Origin: Firm-04 sp964392175
Lineage (GTDB): Bacteria > Bacillota > Clostridia > Oscillospirales > Ruminococcaceae
DNA: 64,000 bases
Assembly (NCBI GenBank): GCA_964392175.1
Contig: CAYMOJ010000001.1
Location: 79,394 to 143,393 of the forward strand
Reading direction: 5' to 3'
Positions within the stretch are counted from its first letter, which is position 1. Every line of letters starts with the position of its first letter. Positions 50,592 to 59,200 of this stretch are shown piece after piece. Under the pieces are notes generated by a model. It saw nothing but the letters and a program-made list of their open reading frames with translations. It ran no database searches and was not told the DNA's origin. The translations under genes and the position numbers were made by a program.

Positions 50592-52961
50592 TCATATCTT
50601 CCTGATTCTTGCATACTTCGCCATGACCTTTTTCGTGCCCACTTTCTCAAAGGCGATTTCCAGCATCGCATCCCCTGCGGTAGGCAGCACGCTCAGCACT
50701 GTTCCCACGCCAAACACAGAGTGACGCACCTGTTCCCCTACAGCGAAACTCTCCGGCTTCAGTGCAGCCGATTTTTGCTGCACGATCTGTTGCTGCAACG
50801 AAATCGAGCCGGTTTTTGCAATTGGTGCACCCTTGGCAGGCACAATCGCCTCGCTGCTGTGCTTCTCGATGCATTCCGGGCTGATCTCCTTAATAAACCG
50901 CGATGGGAAGTTATTTGCGCTCATGCCATGAAGCATCCTTCGAGTTGCATTTACCAGATACAATCTGCGCTTGGCACGAGTGATCGCCACATAAGCAAGA
51001 CGCCGTTCTTCCTCTAACTCCTGCGGTGAAAGAGTCCACCGAGTATTGGGGAACACACCATCATCCATGCCCACAAGGAGCACCGTATCATACTCCAGAC
51101 CCTTTGCCGCATGAATCGTCATCAATGTGACGGCATCATTGCTCTCATCGGCGCGATCCTGATCGGTATACAGCGAAATCTCCTCTAGGAATCCACTCAG
51201 CGTGGGTTCTTCGGCAGCTTCCATATATTGCAGGATACTGGATTTCAGCTCCTCTACATTTTCCAGGCGAGTCTGTCCCTCATCGCCCAATGTCCGCAGC
51301 ATAGCGTCGTAGCCTGTCAACTCGCGCATCCGGTCGTAGAGCGCGTCGGGAGCAAGCGTATCCGCCAGTTCCATCAATGTGTCGAACATCTCGCCCACAT
51401 TGCGCAGCACGGCTGCCTTTCGTGCAAGCACAGGGTAACTCGATGCAGTACGCAGCACCTCAATGGGAGAAAGATGCAGATCATTGGCAATCTGTTCAAC
51501 GGCATCCAATGTAGCATTCCCGATGCCACGCTTCGGTTCGTTGATAATACGACGAAAGCGCAGCATATCATGGGGATTGTTGATGATGCTCAGGTAAGAA
51601 ACCATATCCTTCACCTCTTTGCGGTCAAAGAAACGCAAGCCGCCATACACGCGGTAGGGGATACCGGCCTGTGAGAGATGTCGTTCAATGGTATTGGAAA
51701 GGGCGTGGGTGCGGTACAACACTGCGTGATCGCCATAGCTGCCTCCCGCCTTGATACGTTCCAGGATGGTGTCGGTGACAAATGCTGCCTCCTCATTCTG
51801 GTCAGCCGCCTTGAACCAGAACACGCGCTCGCCCTCATCGGAAGCCGTCCAAAGGGTTTTCTCCTTGCGCTCGGTATTATTGCGTATTACAGAGTTTGCA
51901 GCCGCAAGAATCCTGCCTGTGGAACGATAATTCTGTTCCAGACGAATGACCCTGCAATCAGGGAACTGCTTTTCAAACGAGAGAATGTTTTCGATGGTTG
52001 CGCCACGGAATTTGTAGATGCTCTGGTCATCATCGCCCACCACGCAAAGGTTTCGATATTTTCCTGCCAGCAATCGGATCAGCTCATACTGCGCAGTGTT
52101 TGTGTCCTGATACTCATCCACCAACAGATAGCGGCAACGGTTCTGATAGATATCCAGCACATCGGGATGCTCCTGAAACAGGCGTACCGTCAGCGCGATA
52201 ATGTCGTCAAAATCAACGGCATTGGCATCCTTCAGGCGCATCTGATACGCCTGATACAACTTCGCAATGATGATTGTACGATAATCGCCGTCTGCATTGG
52301 CAAGCATTTGCTCCGGGGAGATCAGGCGATCCTTCGCCTTGCTGATTTCTCCTGCCACGACCTTCGGCGGAAACGCTTTTTCAGAGATCGCAGCACCCGT
52401 GTAGGGATCTGTCACACTGGGGTCACCAAAACAAGCAGATACCACTCTGCGGCTATCGTCCGCGTCATAGATCGTAAAGGAACGCTCATAGCCCAGCCGA
52501 TCAATATGTTGCCTGAGAATTCGTACACAGGCACTGTGAAAGGTCGCCGCCCACACGGTAGTGGCATGATCACCGAGCATTCCCTCCAGACGGCTTTTCA
52601 GCTCGGCGGCAGCCTTATTGGTAAAGGTAATGGCAAGAATGTTCCAGCCGGGAATGGGGGCATCGGTCACGATCTCTGCCAGTCGCTCTGCATCGGGTGC
52701 TTCTTTTCCTTCTGCCACATTGGCAAGATACTGTGTGTCCGCCGCTGTGAGGACGCCAAGGGGGGTATTGTATGTATCACCGAACTGCATCATATAGGCA
52801 ATTCGGTTGACAATCGCGGTGGTTTTTCCGCTGCCGGCACCTGCCAGCACCACAACAGGGCCGTTGACGGTTCGCACCGCCTCCTGCTGCGGAGGATTCA
52901 ACCTGCGGGAAGCAAGTAAGCGGTCAATGGCTGCTTGCTTGAGATTCTGCATGGTTTGCAT
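50592..52961 (-). CDS. pcrA: ATP-dependent DNA helicase PcrA/UvrD
   Basis: A protein of 789 residues. Superfamily 1 helicase for repair and replication. Motif I GAGSGKTTAI (41-50), Ia AITFTNKAAAEL (110-121), II VDEYQDTN, III VVGDDDQSIYKFRGA, IV RLEQNYRST, V VTLMTIHAAKGLEYD and VI EEERRLAYVAITRAKRRLY are all visible. A segment of about 45 residues (61-105) is inserted between motifs I and Ia. The C-terminus (HSVFGVGTVLSVLPTAGDAMLEI) is the PcrA Tudor-like domain that binds RNA polymerase. The start is uncertain (52961 or 52952); neither has a good ribosome site. A minus-strand TATAAT lies at 53033-53038. Confidence 0.93.
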   Translation of the reverse strand: MQTMQNLKQAAIDRLLASRRLNPPQQEAVRTVNGPVVVLAGAGSGKTTAIVNRIAYMMQFGDTYNTPLGVLTAADTQYLANVAEGKEAPDAERLAEIVTDAPIPGWNILAITFTNKAAAELKSRLEGMLGDHATTVWAATFHSACVRILRQHIDRLGYERSFTIYDADDSRRVVSACFGDPSVTDPYTGAAISEKAFPPKVVAGEISKAKDRLISPEQMLANADGDYRTIIIAKLYQAYQMRLKDANAVDFDDIIALTVRLFQEHPDVLDIYQNRCRYLLVDEYQDTNTAQYELIRLLAGKYRNLCVVGDDDQSIYKFRGATIENILSFEKQFPDCRVIRLEQNYRSTGRILAAANSVIRNNTERKEKTLWTASDEGERVFWFKAADQNEEAAFVTDTILERIKAGGSYGDHAVLYRTHALSNTIERHLSQAGIPYRVYGGLRFFDRKEVKDMVSYLSIINNPHDMLRFRRIINEPKRGIGNATLDAVEQIANDLHLSPIEVLRTASSYPVLARKAAVLRNVGEMFDTLMELADTLAPDALYDRMRELTGYDAMLRTLGDEGQTRLENVEELKSSILQYMEAAEEPTLSGFLEEISLYTDQDRADESNDAVTLMTIHAAKGLEYDTVLLVGMDDGVFPNTRWTLSPQELEEERRLAYVAITRAKRRLYLVNATRRMLHGMSANNFPSRFIKEISPECIEKHSSEAIVPAKGAPIAKTGSISLQQQIVQQKSAALKPESFAVGEQVRHSVFGVGTVLSVLPTAGDAMLEIAFEKVGTKKVMAKYARIRKI

Positions 52962-53236
52962 AAGATGTTACGCTCCATTCTGAATATCGGGTACGCTGCG
53001 GTTTGCGCCGATGCGCAGACCAATACGATATCATTATAGCACAAATCACGACAAATGAAAAGGGCTGTTTCGAAATTTTCATAGGTTTTTTCAAAAAAAT
53101 ATTGTTTCTTGTGCCGCCTTTTTGAAATCGCAGCAAAAAATTGCGAATTTTTGCGCAAAACGCTTTTCTTTTTTGGATTTTTACTGTATAATAGAGTTGT
53201 ACAGCTGCACATCCGCCGGATGCAAAGGGGGTTACC

Positions 53237-54568
53237 ATGAAAATACAAATCACAGAAAAGCAAAAATCTTTGGCAATATGTACCATCGGTGTTTTCTTTG
53301 CCTGCTTGCTGCTCACGCTCATAGTATGGCGTTTTTCTTCCGTTATGGCGATCGTCAAAAAAATCCTCTCTGCACTTTCCCCCGTAATATGGGGGCTGGT
53401 TTTCGCATATCTGCTGGTGCCTCTGCAAAACTGGTTGGAGCGCCACATCCTCACAAAGCTCATTGAACGCAAAAAGCCACACCCCACCCTGCGTCGCACG
53501 ATCGCCGTTACTGTCACCATGCTGATTATGATCGCGGCACTCGCCGGTATGATCGCGATGCTACTACCCGAACTGATTGAAAGTATTCGCACATTGTTCA
53601 ACAACATTCCAAGCTATGCAAAAAACGTCGCTGCATGGTGTACATCTCATCTGGCGGGTCTGAAAGAATCCAACCCACAGATCTATGAATCCGTCATGAC
53701 GACACTCAACGGCTTACAGGACAAGCTCATCGGCTTTGCCACGCAGTTTGAACCAAAGTTGGACAGCATCATCAGTGGTGCCAGCGTCATCGGTTCGATC
53801 ACAAGCGGTGCCTATTCATTGGTCACCGGTATCCTTGATTTTCTCATCGGCATGATCGCCGCAGTTTACCTGCTATATAACAAGGAACGCTATCCCGCAC
53901 AGATGAAAAAAGTTTTATATGCACTGTTTCCGGAGCAGCGCGTGCATAGCACCTTACGCATACTGATGAAGGTACACCATACCTTCCAGAATTTTCTGGT
54001 AGGGCAAACAGTCGATTGTCTGCTGGTAGGTGTCACGACATTTATCGGTCTGACCATTATGGATGCCCCCTATGCCGCACTGATTTCCCTGGTGGTGGGG
54101 ATCACGAATTTCATTCCCTTTTTCGGGCCGTTTATCGGGGCGATCCCCAGCGGTTTTCTGATCCTCATCGCAGAGCCATCCAAGCTGATGCCCTTTGTCA
54201 TCTTCATTTTGATACTGCAACAGGTCGAAGGGAATCTGATCGCGCCAAAGATCCTGGGCGATTCCATGGGTCTGCCAACCTTTTGGGTGCTGTTTGCTCT
54301 GCTCCTTGGTGGTGGTCTGTTCGGATTTTTCGGCATGGTGGCGTTTGTGCCGTTGTTTGCAGCACTCTACGCGCTATTCAAAGAATTTCTTGCTGTCAAG
54401 CTGGCAAAAAAGGGTCTGCCCGGCAGTACCGAAGGCTATATGAGCAAAGAACTGGTCTATGCGACATCATCAGCGGAAGCATCACCGCAAGCATTGACTG
54501 AAAACACGGCAGTAGAACACAAAATTGAAAATGGAAAGGAAGACATCCCAAATGCAAACGATTTATGA
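53237..54568 (+). CDS. AI-2E family transporter
   Basis: A protein of 443 residues with about eight membrane segments. Family motifs: PVIWGLVFAYLLVPLQNWLER near the N-terminus, IGMIAAVYLLYNKERY, FLVGQTVDCLLVGVTTFIGL and GITNFIPFFGPFIGAIPSGFLIL. Members export autoinducers or small solutes, or act as Na+/H+ antiporters; the specific cargo is unknown. AAAGGGGGTTACC precedes the ATG, and a short hairpin (CATCC/GGATG, 53210-53222) sits just before it. A TATAAT at 53187-53192 is the likely -10, with a poor -35. The stop overlaps nadA by 17 bases. Confidence 0.88.
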   Translation: MKIQITEKQKSLAICTIGVFFACLLLTLIVWRFSSVMAIVKKILSALSPVIWGLVFAYLLVPLQNWLERHILTKLIERKKPHPTLRRTIAVTVTMLIMIAALAGMIAMLLPELIESIRTLFNNIPSYAKNVAAWCTSHLAGLKESNPQIYESVMTTLNGLQDKLIGFATQFEPKLDSIISGASVIGSITSGAYSLVTGILDFLIGMIAAVYLLYNKERYPAQMKKVLYALFPEQRVHSTLRILMKVHHTFQNFLVGQTVDCLLVGVTTFIGLTIMDAPYAALISLVVGITNFIPFFGPFIGAIPSGFLILIAEPSKLMPFVIFILILQQVEGNLIAPKILGDSMGLPTFWVLFALLLGGGLFGFFGMVAFVPLFAALYALFKEFLAVKLAKKGLPGSTEGYMSKELVYATSSAEASPQALTENTAVEHKIENGKEDIPNANDL

Positions 54569-55481
54569 GGTGCAGCAAGAAATCCTGCGGCTGAAAAAAG
54601 AATACGATGTGTGTATTTTGGCGCACAGCTATCAGTCCACCGATATTCTGGAGATCGCCGATATCACAGGCGACAGCTTTTTGCTAAGCAAAATGGCTGC
54701 ACAACAGCAGGCAAAGCGTCTTCTGCTGTGCGGTGTGCGATTCATGGCGGAAACTGCAAAGTTGCTCAGCCCGCAAAAGAGTGTCTATGAGGCAAATCCC
54801 ACTGCCGGCTGCCCAATGGCAGAACAGTTCTCCCCCGTAGAGATTCTGGCGGAAAAAGCAAAATATCCCGATTGCGCCGTGGTTGCATATGTCAACACCT
54901 CTGCGGCACTGAAAACGGTCAGTGATGTGTGCGTAACCTCCTCTTCGGCTGTAGAGATCGTCAAAAAGCTGCCTCAGCACGATATTCTCTTTATCCCGGA
55001 TTGCAATCTGGGTGCATATGTGCAAGCCAAATGCCCCGAAAAGCAGCTGCATCTATTGCAAGGGGGCTGTCCATATCACAGCAGTATTACTGTAGAAGAA
55101 GCGCAGGCGGCAAAGCTTGCACATCCCAATGCGCTACTGCTGGTGCATCCCGAGTGCAAAAAAGAGATCTCTGCCATAGCGGATTATGTAGGCGCAACCT
55201 CCGGCATTATGCAGTATGCAAAACAGTCAGAGGCAAAAGAGTTCATCATCGGAACAGAGATCAGCATTACGGCACAGCTGTCACTCGCCTGCCCCGAAAA
55301 GCAGTTTTATCCCATGGCGAACCGTTTGATCTGCCCCGATATGCGTGCCACAACGGTCAGCGATATTGTGCGGGTGCTGCGAAAAATCGGCGATGGCAGC
55401 GCACAGGAGCTTCTGCTGCCCGATGAATACATGACTTCTGCACGGCTTTGCCTGGATGAAATGCTGCGTCTTGGCGGTTAA
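54552..55481 (+). CDS. nadA: Quinolinate synthase NadA
   Basis: A protein of 309 residues. Condenses iminoaspartate and dihydroxyacetone phosphate to quinolinate in NAD synthesis. The three cluster cysteines are present at expected places: Cys87 (TAGCPMA), Cys173 (LQGGCPYH) and Cys261 (LICPDMR), binding a [4Fe-4S] cluster. HSYQSTDI and YVNTSAALKT are typical substrate-binding motifs. The ATG at 54552 lies inside the end of the transporter gene, with GGAAGGAAGA upstream. No nadB or nadC is seen in the window, which is unusual as they commonly accompany nadA. Confidence 0.93.
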   Translation: MQTIYEVQQEILRLKKEYDVCILAHSYQSTDILEIADITGDSFLLSKMAAQQQAKRLLLCGVRFMAETAKLLSPQKSVYEANPTAGCPMAEQFSPVEILAEKAKYPDCAVVAYVNTSAALKTVSDVCVTSSSAVEIVKKLPQHDILFIPDCNLGAYVQAKCPEKQLHLLQGGCPYHSSITVEEAQAAKLAHPNALLLVHPECKKEISAIADYVGATSGIMQYAKQSEAKEFIIGTEISITAQLSLACPEKQFYPMANRLICPDMRATTVSDIVRVLRKIGDGSAQELLLPDEYMTSARLCLDEMLRLGG

Positions 55482-55507
55482 GCACGCTTACGCGCCCTTC
55501 TTTTGAT

Positions 55508-55536
55508 TTGACATTTTTTCCACTTTGTAGTATAAT
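55508..55536 (+). promoter_or_regulatory. Sigma-A promoter of tyrS
   Basis: TTGACA (55508-55513), 17 bp, TATAAT (55531-55536): full consensus. The tyrS leader is about 190 nt. Confidence 0.85.
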
Positions 55537-55571
55537 GTGAATCACTGCTTTAAAAGAAAGGGTGACAGCAT

Positions 55572-55652
55572 ATGTTGCATGGGCAAATCATGTTGATGAC
55601 ACGGCATTGCGCCATATGGTATCTGCTGCACCTGCCGCGATACCTTTTCTGA
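55572..55652 (+). CDS. Candidate leader peptide of 26 residues before tyrS
   Basis: ATG 55572 to TGA 55650, preceded by GAAAGGGTGACAGCAT (good ribosome site). The peptide is rich in Leu, Met and aromatic residues near its end (AIWYLLHLPRYLF), with two Tyr codons. A hairpin, CAGCGGC/GCCGTTG (55670-55689), lies shortly after the stop, without a clear T-tract. It could act in attenuation by Tyr-tRNA or may be a chance frame. No T-box motif (GGUGG-N-ACCGCG) was seen in the leader. Confidence 0.25.
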   Translation: MLHGQIMLMTRHCAIWYLLHLPRYLF

Positions 55653-55730
55653 TCAGGAAATCAACCACACAGCGGCTACGATGCCGTTGCGGAAATACTT
55701 GTTTTCAGACATTGAAAGGAATATACGATT

Positions 55731-56948
55731 ATGACTCTTTACGAAGAACTCACTCGGCGCGGTCTGATCGCGCAGACCACGGATGAGCAAGGCATCGCCG
55801 ACCTCATCAATCAGGGCAAGGCGACTTTCTACATCGGCTTTGACCCTACTGCCGATTCCCTTCATGTGGGGCATTTTATGGCTCTTTGCCTGATGAAACG
55901 CCTCCAGATGGCAGGCAACAAGCCCATTGCTCTGGTGGGTGGCGGTACCGGTATGATCGGCGACCCCTCCGGCAAAAGCGATATGCGTAAAATGCTCACC
56001 AAAGAAGATATCGACCACAACTGTGAATGCTTTAAAAAACAAATGAGCCGCTTTATCGATTTTGCAGACGGCAAGGCTTTGATGGTAAACAATGCCGATT
56101 GGTTGCTGGGGCTGAACTACATCGAGGTGTTGCGCGAAGTCGGTGCGTGCTTCTCTGTCAACAAAATGCTCACCTTTGAGTGCTACAAGCAGCGCATGGA
56201 GCGCGGTCTGACCTTCCTTGAATTCAATTACATGATCATGCAAAGCTACGACTTCTACAGACTGTATCAGGATTACGGCTGCAATATGCAATTTGGCGGC
56301 GATGATCAATGGGCGAATATGCTCGGTGGTACCGAATTGATTCGTAAAAAGCTGGGCAAAGATGCCCACGCCATGACCATTACCCTGCTGCTCAACTCTG
56401 AAGGCAAAAAAATGGGCAAAACCGAAAAGGGCGCCGTCTGGCTGGATGCTGAAAAGACCTCCCCTTACGAATTCTTCCAATATTGGCGCAATGTTGCTGA
56501 TGCCGATGTTATCAAATGCCTGAAAATGCTGACCTTCGTGCCCATTGAGGAAATTGAAGCCATGGAGCAGAACATGGAGGGTGCTGCGTATAATCAGGCA
56601 AAGGAACTGCTTGCCTTTGAACTGACCAAACTTGTTCACGGCGAAGAAGAAGCAACCAAACAGCGCGATGCTGCAAGAGCCATCTTCGCCGGAAACGGCA
56701 ACTCTGCGGATATGCCCACTACCACCATTTCTGCATCTGAACTGACCGATGGCTGCATGGGTCTGCTGCCGCTATTGGTCAAAACCGGGCTCGCTCCCTC
56801 CATTGGTGAGGCGCGCAGACTGGTGCAGCAGGGTGGCATCACAGTCAACGATACGAAAATCACCGATGCCAAAACACAAATCGCCATTACAGGCGAAGTG
56901 ATCCTCAAAAAAGGCAAAAAGACCTTCCACAAGGTCACCCTCGGCTGA
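55731..56948 (+). CDS. tyrS: Tyrosyl-tRNA synthetase
   Basis: A protein of 405 residues, class I synthetase. HIGH-like motif DSLHVGHFMAL; KMSKS-like motif KKMGKTEKG; tyrosine-binding YDFYRLYQDYGCNMQFGGDDQWANM; C-terminal S4 RNA-binding domain (GEARRLVQQGGITVNDTKI). GAAAGGAATATACGATT precedes the ATG. It has its own promoter and a leader of ~190 nt. The following AAA ATPase gene starts 32 bp after its stop and may be cotranscribed. Confidence 0.96.
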   Translation: MTLYEELTRRGLIAQTTDEQGIADLINQGKATFYIGFDPTADSLHVGHFMALCLMKRLQMAGNKPIALVGGGTGMIGDPSGKSDMRKMLTKEDIDHNCECFKKQMSRFIDFADGKALMVNNADWLLGLNYIEVLREVGACFSVNKMLTFECYKQRMERGLTFLEFNYMIMQSYDFYRLYQDYGCNMQFGGDDQWANMLGGTELIRKKLGKDAHAMTITLLLNSEGKKMGKTEKGAVWLDAEKTSPYEFFQYWRNVADADVIKCLKMLTFVPIEEIEAMEQNMEGAAYNQAKELLAFELTKLVHGEEEATKQRDAARAIFAGNGNSADMPTTTISASELTDGCMGLLPLLVKTGLAPSIGEARRLVQQGGITVNDTKITDAKTQIAITGEVILKKGKKTFHKVTLG

Positions 56949-56979
56949 TTCTATTTGATTGGACAGGAGGCTTCTTACC

Positions 56980-58518
56980 ATGCAGCAGGACGTTGCAAAG
57001 CAGCTGTCACATATCCATGCACAGTGTCAGGTTTGCGAATCCCATGGCTACACTGTTTCCGTGCAGGGGAAATCCATGCAGGATTACCTGCGCTTCACCC
57101 TGCTGAAATTCTTCGTGTATCTAGGCGCAAACAACGGCAATATCTCCATGAATGAGATCGGTTACATCAACGGCGCACTGGGTTATATGATGTCAGCAGA
57201 GCAGATTGATCGTTTTCATGTTAGCTGTAAAATCACCAAATACAGCCTGAAAGACAGCATTATCACGCTGATGATGCCTTTTCTGCGATTGGATCTCGAA
57301 ACATCGCCTATGGGTGGCATGAGCCTTGCACTCATCGAATTTCTCAATCAGGCAGGCTTGGATTTCATACAGGTAGACAGCCATAAGCCCGATCCTTTCG
57401 TGATGCAGGATCTTGCCGCACTGATCCTCGCACTGCGCAACTTCCGCATGGAGTACATCTCCAACTGGGAGAAAATGATCGCAGAACAACAGCGTGTCAA
57501 AAATCGCCCCTCGCATCTCACAGGATATGGTAACTCCCCATGGCATACGCCGAGTACCCCACAGGCACCCACATATAACAGCAGGACGAATATCCCCGTA
57601 ACGCCTGCAAACACGCCGTTTACTCCGCAACAACCTGCGTCACCTCAACAGCCCACACAACCGGTCGCACCTCCGGCAAAGACAGAAGACAAGGCACTCA
57701 CATTGGAGGAACAGCTGCAAAAGCTCAACGATTTGACAGGACTGGATGCAGTCAAAGCGGATCTCAATAGCCTTATCAACCTGATCCGCGTTCGCAAAAT
57801 GCGAGAAGAGCGTGGTATGCCACAAGCACCGATGTCGCTGCATATGGCATTTCTCGGAAATCCCGGCACGGGAAAAACCACTGTCGCACGTATTCTTGCA
57901 GGGATCTACCACAGCTTGGGCGTGCTGGAAAAGGGACAGCTGATAGAAGTCGATCGTTCGGGACTCGTCAGTGGCTATGTGGGTCAGACCGCCATTAAGG
58001 CCAAAGAAGTCATCGACTCGGCAATGGGCGGCGTTCTGTTTATTGATGAAGCATACGCACTCACCGCAAGCACCGGTAAAAATGACTTCGGCATGGAGGC
58101 CGTGAACACACTGTTGAAGGCCATGGAGGATCACCGCGACGACTTCATCGTCATCGTAGCAGGTTATACCGACCTCATGGAGGAATTCCTGGACAGTAAC
58201 CCCGGTTTGCGTTCGCGCTTTAACAAGATCATCAACTTTCAGGATTATATGCCCGATGAGTTGTTGGATATCTTCAAGAGCACCTGTACGCGCTCCGGCA
58301 TGACCGTAACCCCCGAGGCAGAACAGGAAGTGCTTGCTTATTTCGTGCAGCGTTGTGGCATGAATCTGAAAACCTTTGCCAATGCGCGCGATATACGCAA
58401 CTTCTATGAACGTGCCATCACCAAGCAAGCAAACCGCCTGGCAAATGATCCGCACATCACCGATGCAGAGCTAACCACTCTGACACTGGAGGATGTTAAG
58501 GATATTGAACTGAACTAA
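56980..58518 (+). CDS. CbxX/SpoVK-type AAA ATPase with an N-terminal alpha-helical domain
   Basis: A protein of 512 residues. Residues 1-185 are largely helical, not clearly assigned, with a slight TerB-like look (MNEIGYINGALGYMMSAEQIDRF). A Pro/Thr/Gln-rich linker (~190-235) joins the AAA domain: Walker A GNPGTGKTTVARI (from 293), Walker B VLFIDEAYAL, then DFIVIVAGYTDLMEEFLDSNPGLRSRF (arginine-finger region). CbxX relatives remodel protein complexes; SpoVK acts in sporulation. The target here is unknown. ATG 56980 with AGGAGGCTTCTTACC. Confidence 0.85.
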   Translation: MQQDVAKQLSHIHAQCQVCESHGYTVSVQGKSMQDYLRFTLLKFFVYLGANNGNISMNEIGYINGALGYMMSAEQIDRFHVSCKITKYSLKDSIITLMMPFLRLDLETSPMGGMSLALIEFLNQAGLDFIQVDSHKPDPFVMQDLAALILALRNFRMEYISNWEKMIAEQQRVKNRPSHLTGYGNSPWHTPSTPQAPTYNSRTNIPVTPANTPFTPQQPASPQQPTQPVAPPAKTEDKALTLEEQLQKLNDLTGLDAVKADLNSLINLIRVRKMREERGMPQAPMSLHMAFLGNPGTGKTTVARILAGIYHSLGVLEKGQLIEVDRSGLVSGYVGQTAIKAKEVIDSAMGGVLFIDEAYALTASTGKNDFGMEAVNTLLKAMEDHRDDFIVIVAGYTDLMEEFLDSNPGLRSRFNKIINFQDYMPDELLDIFKSTCTRSGMTVTPEAEQEVLAYFVQRCGMNLKTFANARDIRNFYERAITKQANRLANDPHITDAELTTLTLEDVKDIELN

Positions 58519-58535
58519 TGAAAGGAAGATTTCTC

Positions 58536-59012
58536 ATGATTCTCATCACTATGGAAAACGGCAAGCAGATCAAGCTGCAATTGCACCCCGAGGTAGCACC
58601 CATCTCCTGCGAAAACTTTGAAAAGCTTGTGCGTCAGGGCTTCTACAATGGGCTGTGCTTTCACCGTGTCATTCCCGGCTTTATGATTCAGGGTGGCTGC
58701 CCTCTGGGCACGGGCACGGGTGGCCCCGGCTGGCAGATCAAGGGCGAATTTCGTGCAAACGGTGTGCCCAACGATCTCAAGCACACACGCGGCGTGCTGA
58801 GCATGGCACGCGCAGGTCATCCCGACAGCGCCGGCTCTCAATTCTTCATCATGCACAAAGATGCACCCCACTTGGATGGTCAATATGCCGCCTTTGGTGA
58901 GGTAGTAGAAGGCATGGATGTGGTCGACGAGATCGCTGCTGTGGATACCAACTATGCGGATAAGCCCTTACAGCCCCAGATCATGAAAACTGTAGAGATC
59001 ATTGCAGATTGA
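58536..59012 (+). CDS. Peptidyl-prolyl cis-trans isomerase, cyclophilin type
   Basis: A protein of 158 residues with no signal peptide, so cytoplasmic. Catalytic Arg in FHRVIPGFMIQGG; substrate-binding SAGSQFFIMHKDAPHLDGQYAAFGEV. The fold and size fit a single-domain PpiB. AAAGGAAGATTTCTC precedes the ATG at 58536. It is the last gene before a strong terminator, 18 bp after the AAA gene, so the pair may be cotranscribed from tyrS. Confidence 0.95.
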   Translation: MILITMENGKQIKLQLHPEVAPISCENFEKLVRQGFYNGLCFHRVIPGFMIQGGCPLGTGTGGPGWQIKGEFRANGVPNDLKHTRGVLSMARAGHPDSAGSQFFIMHKDAPHLDGQYAAFGEVVEGMDVVDEIAAVDTNYADKPLQPQIMKTVEIIAD

Positions 59013-59027
59013 TCGTAAGCAAAGATC

Positions 59028-59064
59028 AGTACCGAGAGAATACTGTTTCTCTCGGTACTTTTTG
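59028..59064 (+). terminator. Strong intrinsic terminator after the cyclophilin gene
   Basis: AGTACCGAGAGAA (59028-59040) pairs perfectly with TTCTCTCGGTACT (59047-59059), 6-nt loop, tail TTTTTGC. Confidence 0.92.
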
Positions 59065-59111
59065 CTGCCGTGTGATGTGACGATTCGACAGTTTCTGCAC
59101 CCGATTGCACA

Positions 59112-59140
59112 TTGACTTTGCAAGCGAAGCGCGATACAAT
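59112..59140 (+). promoter_or_regulatory. Sigma-A promoter of the pectate lyase gene
   Basis: TTGACT (59112-59117), 17 bp, TACAAT (59135-59140), about 60 bp before the start codon at 59201. No obvious catabolite-control (CcpA) palindrome was seen around it. Confidence 0.75.
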
Positions 59141-59200
59141 AAAGAAGCAATATCGCAAAAGCGAGTGTAACAGGTCTTATTTTTGGGAGGAATCTTTCTT

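Noticed and set aside
55537..55730. T-box riboswitch before tyrS
   Set aside because: Leader length fits, but the conserved GGUGG-N-ACCGCG core and a convincing specifier loop were not found.
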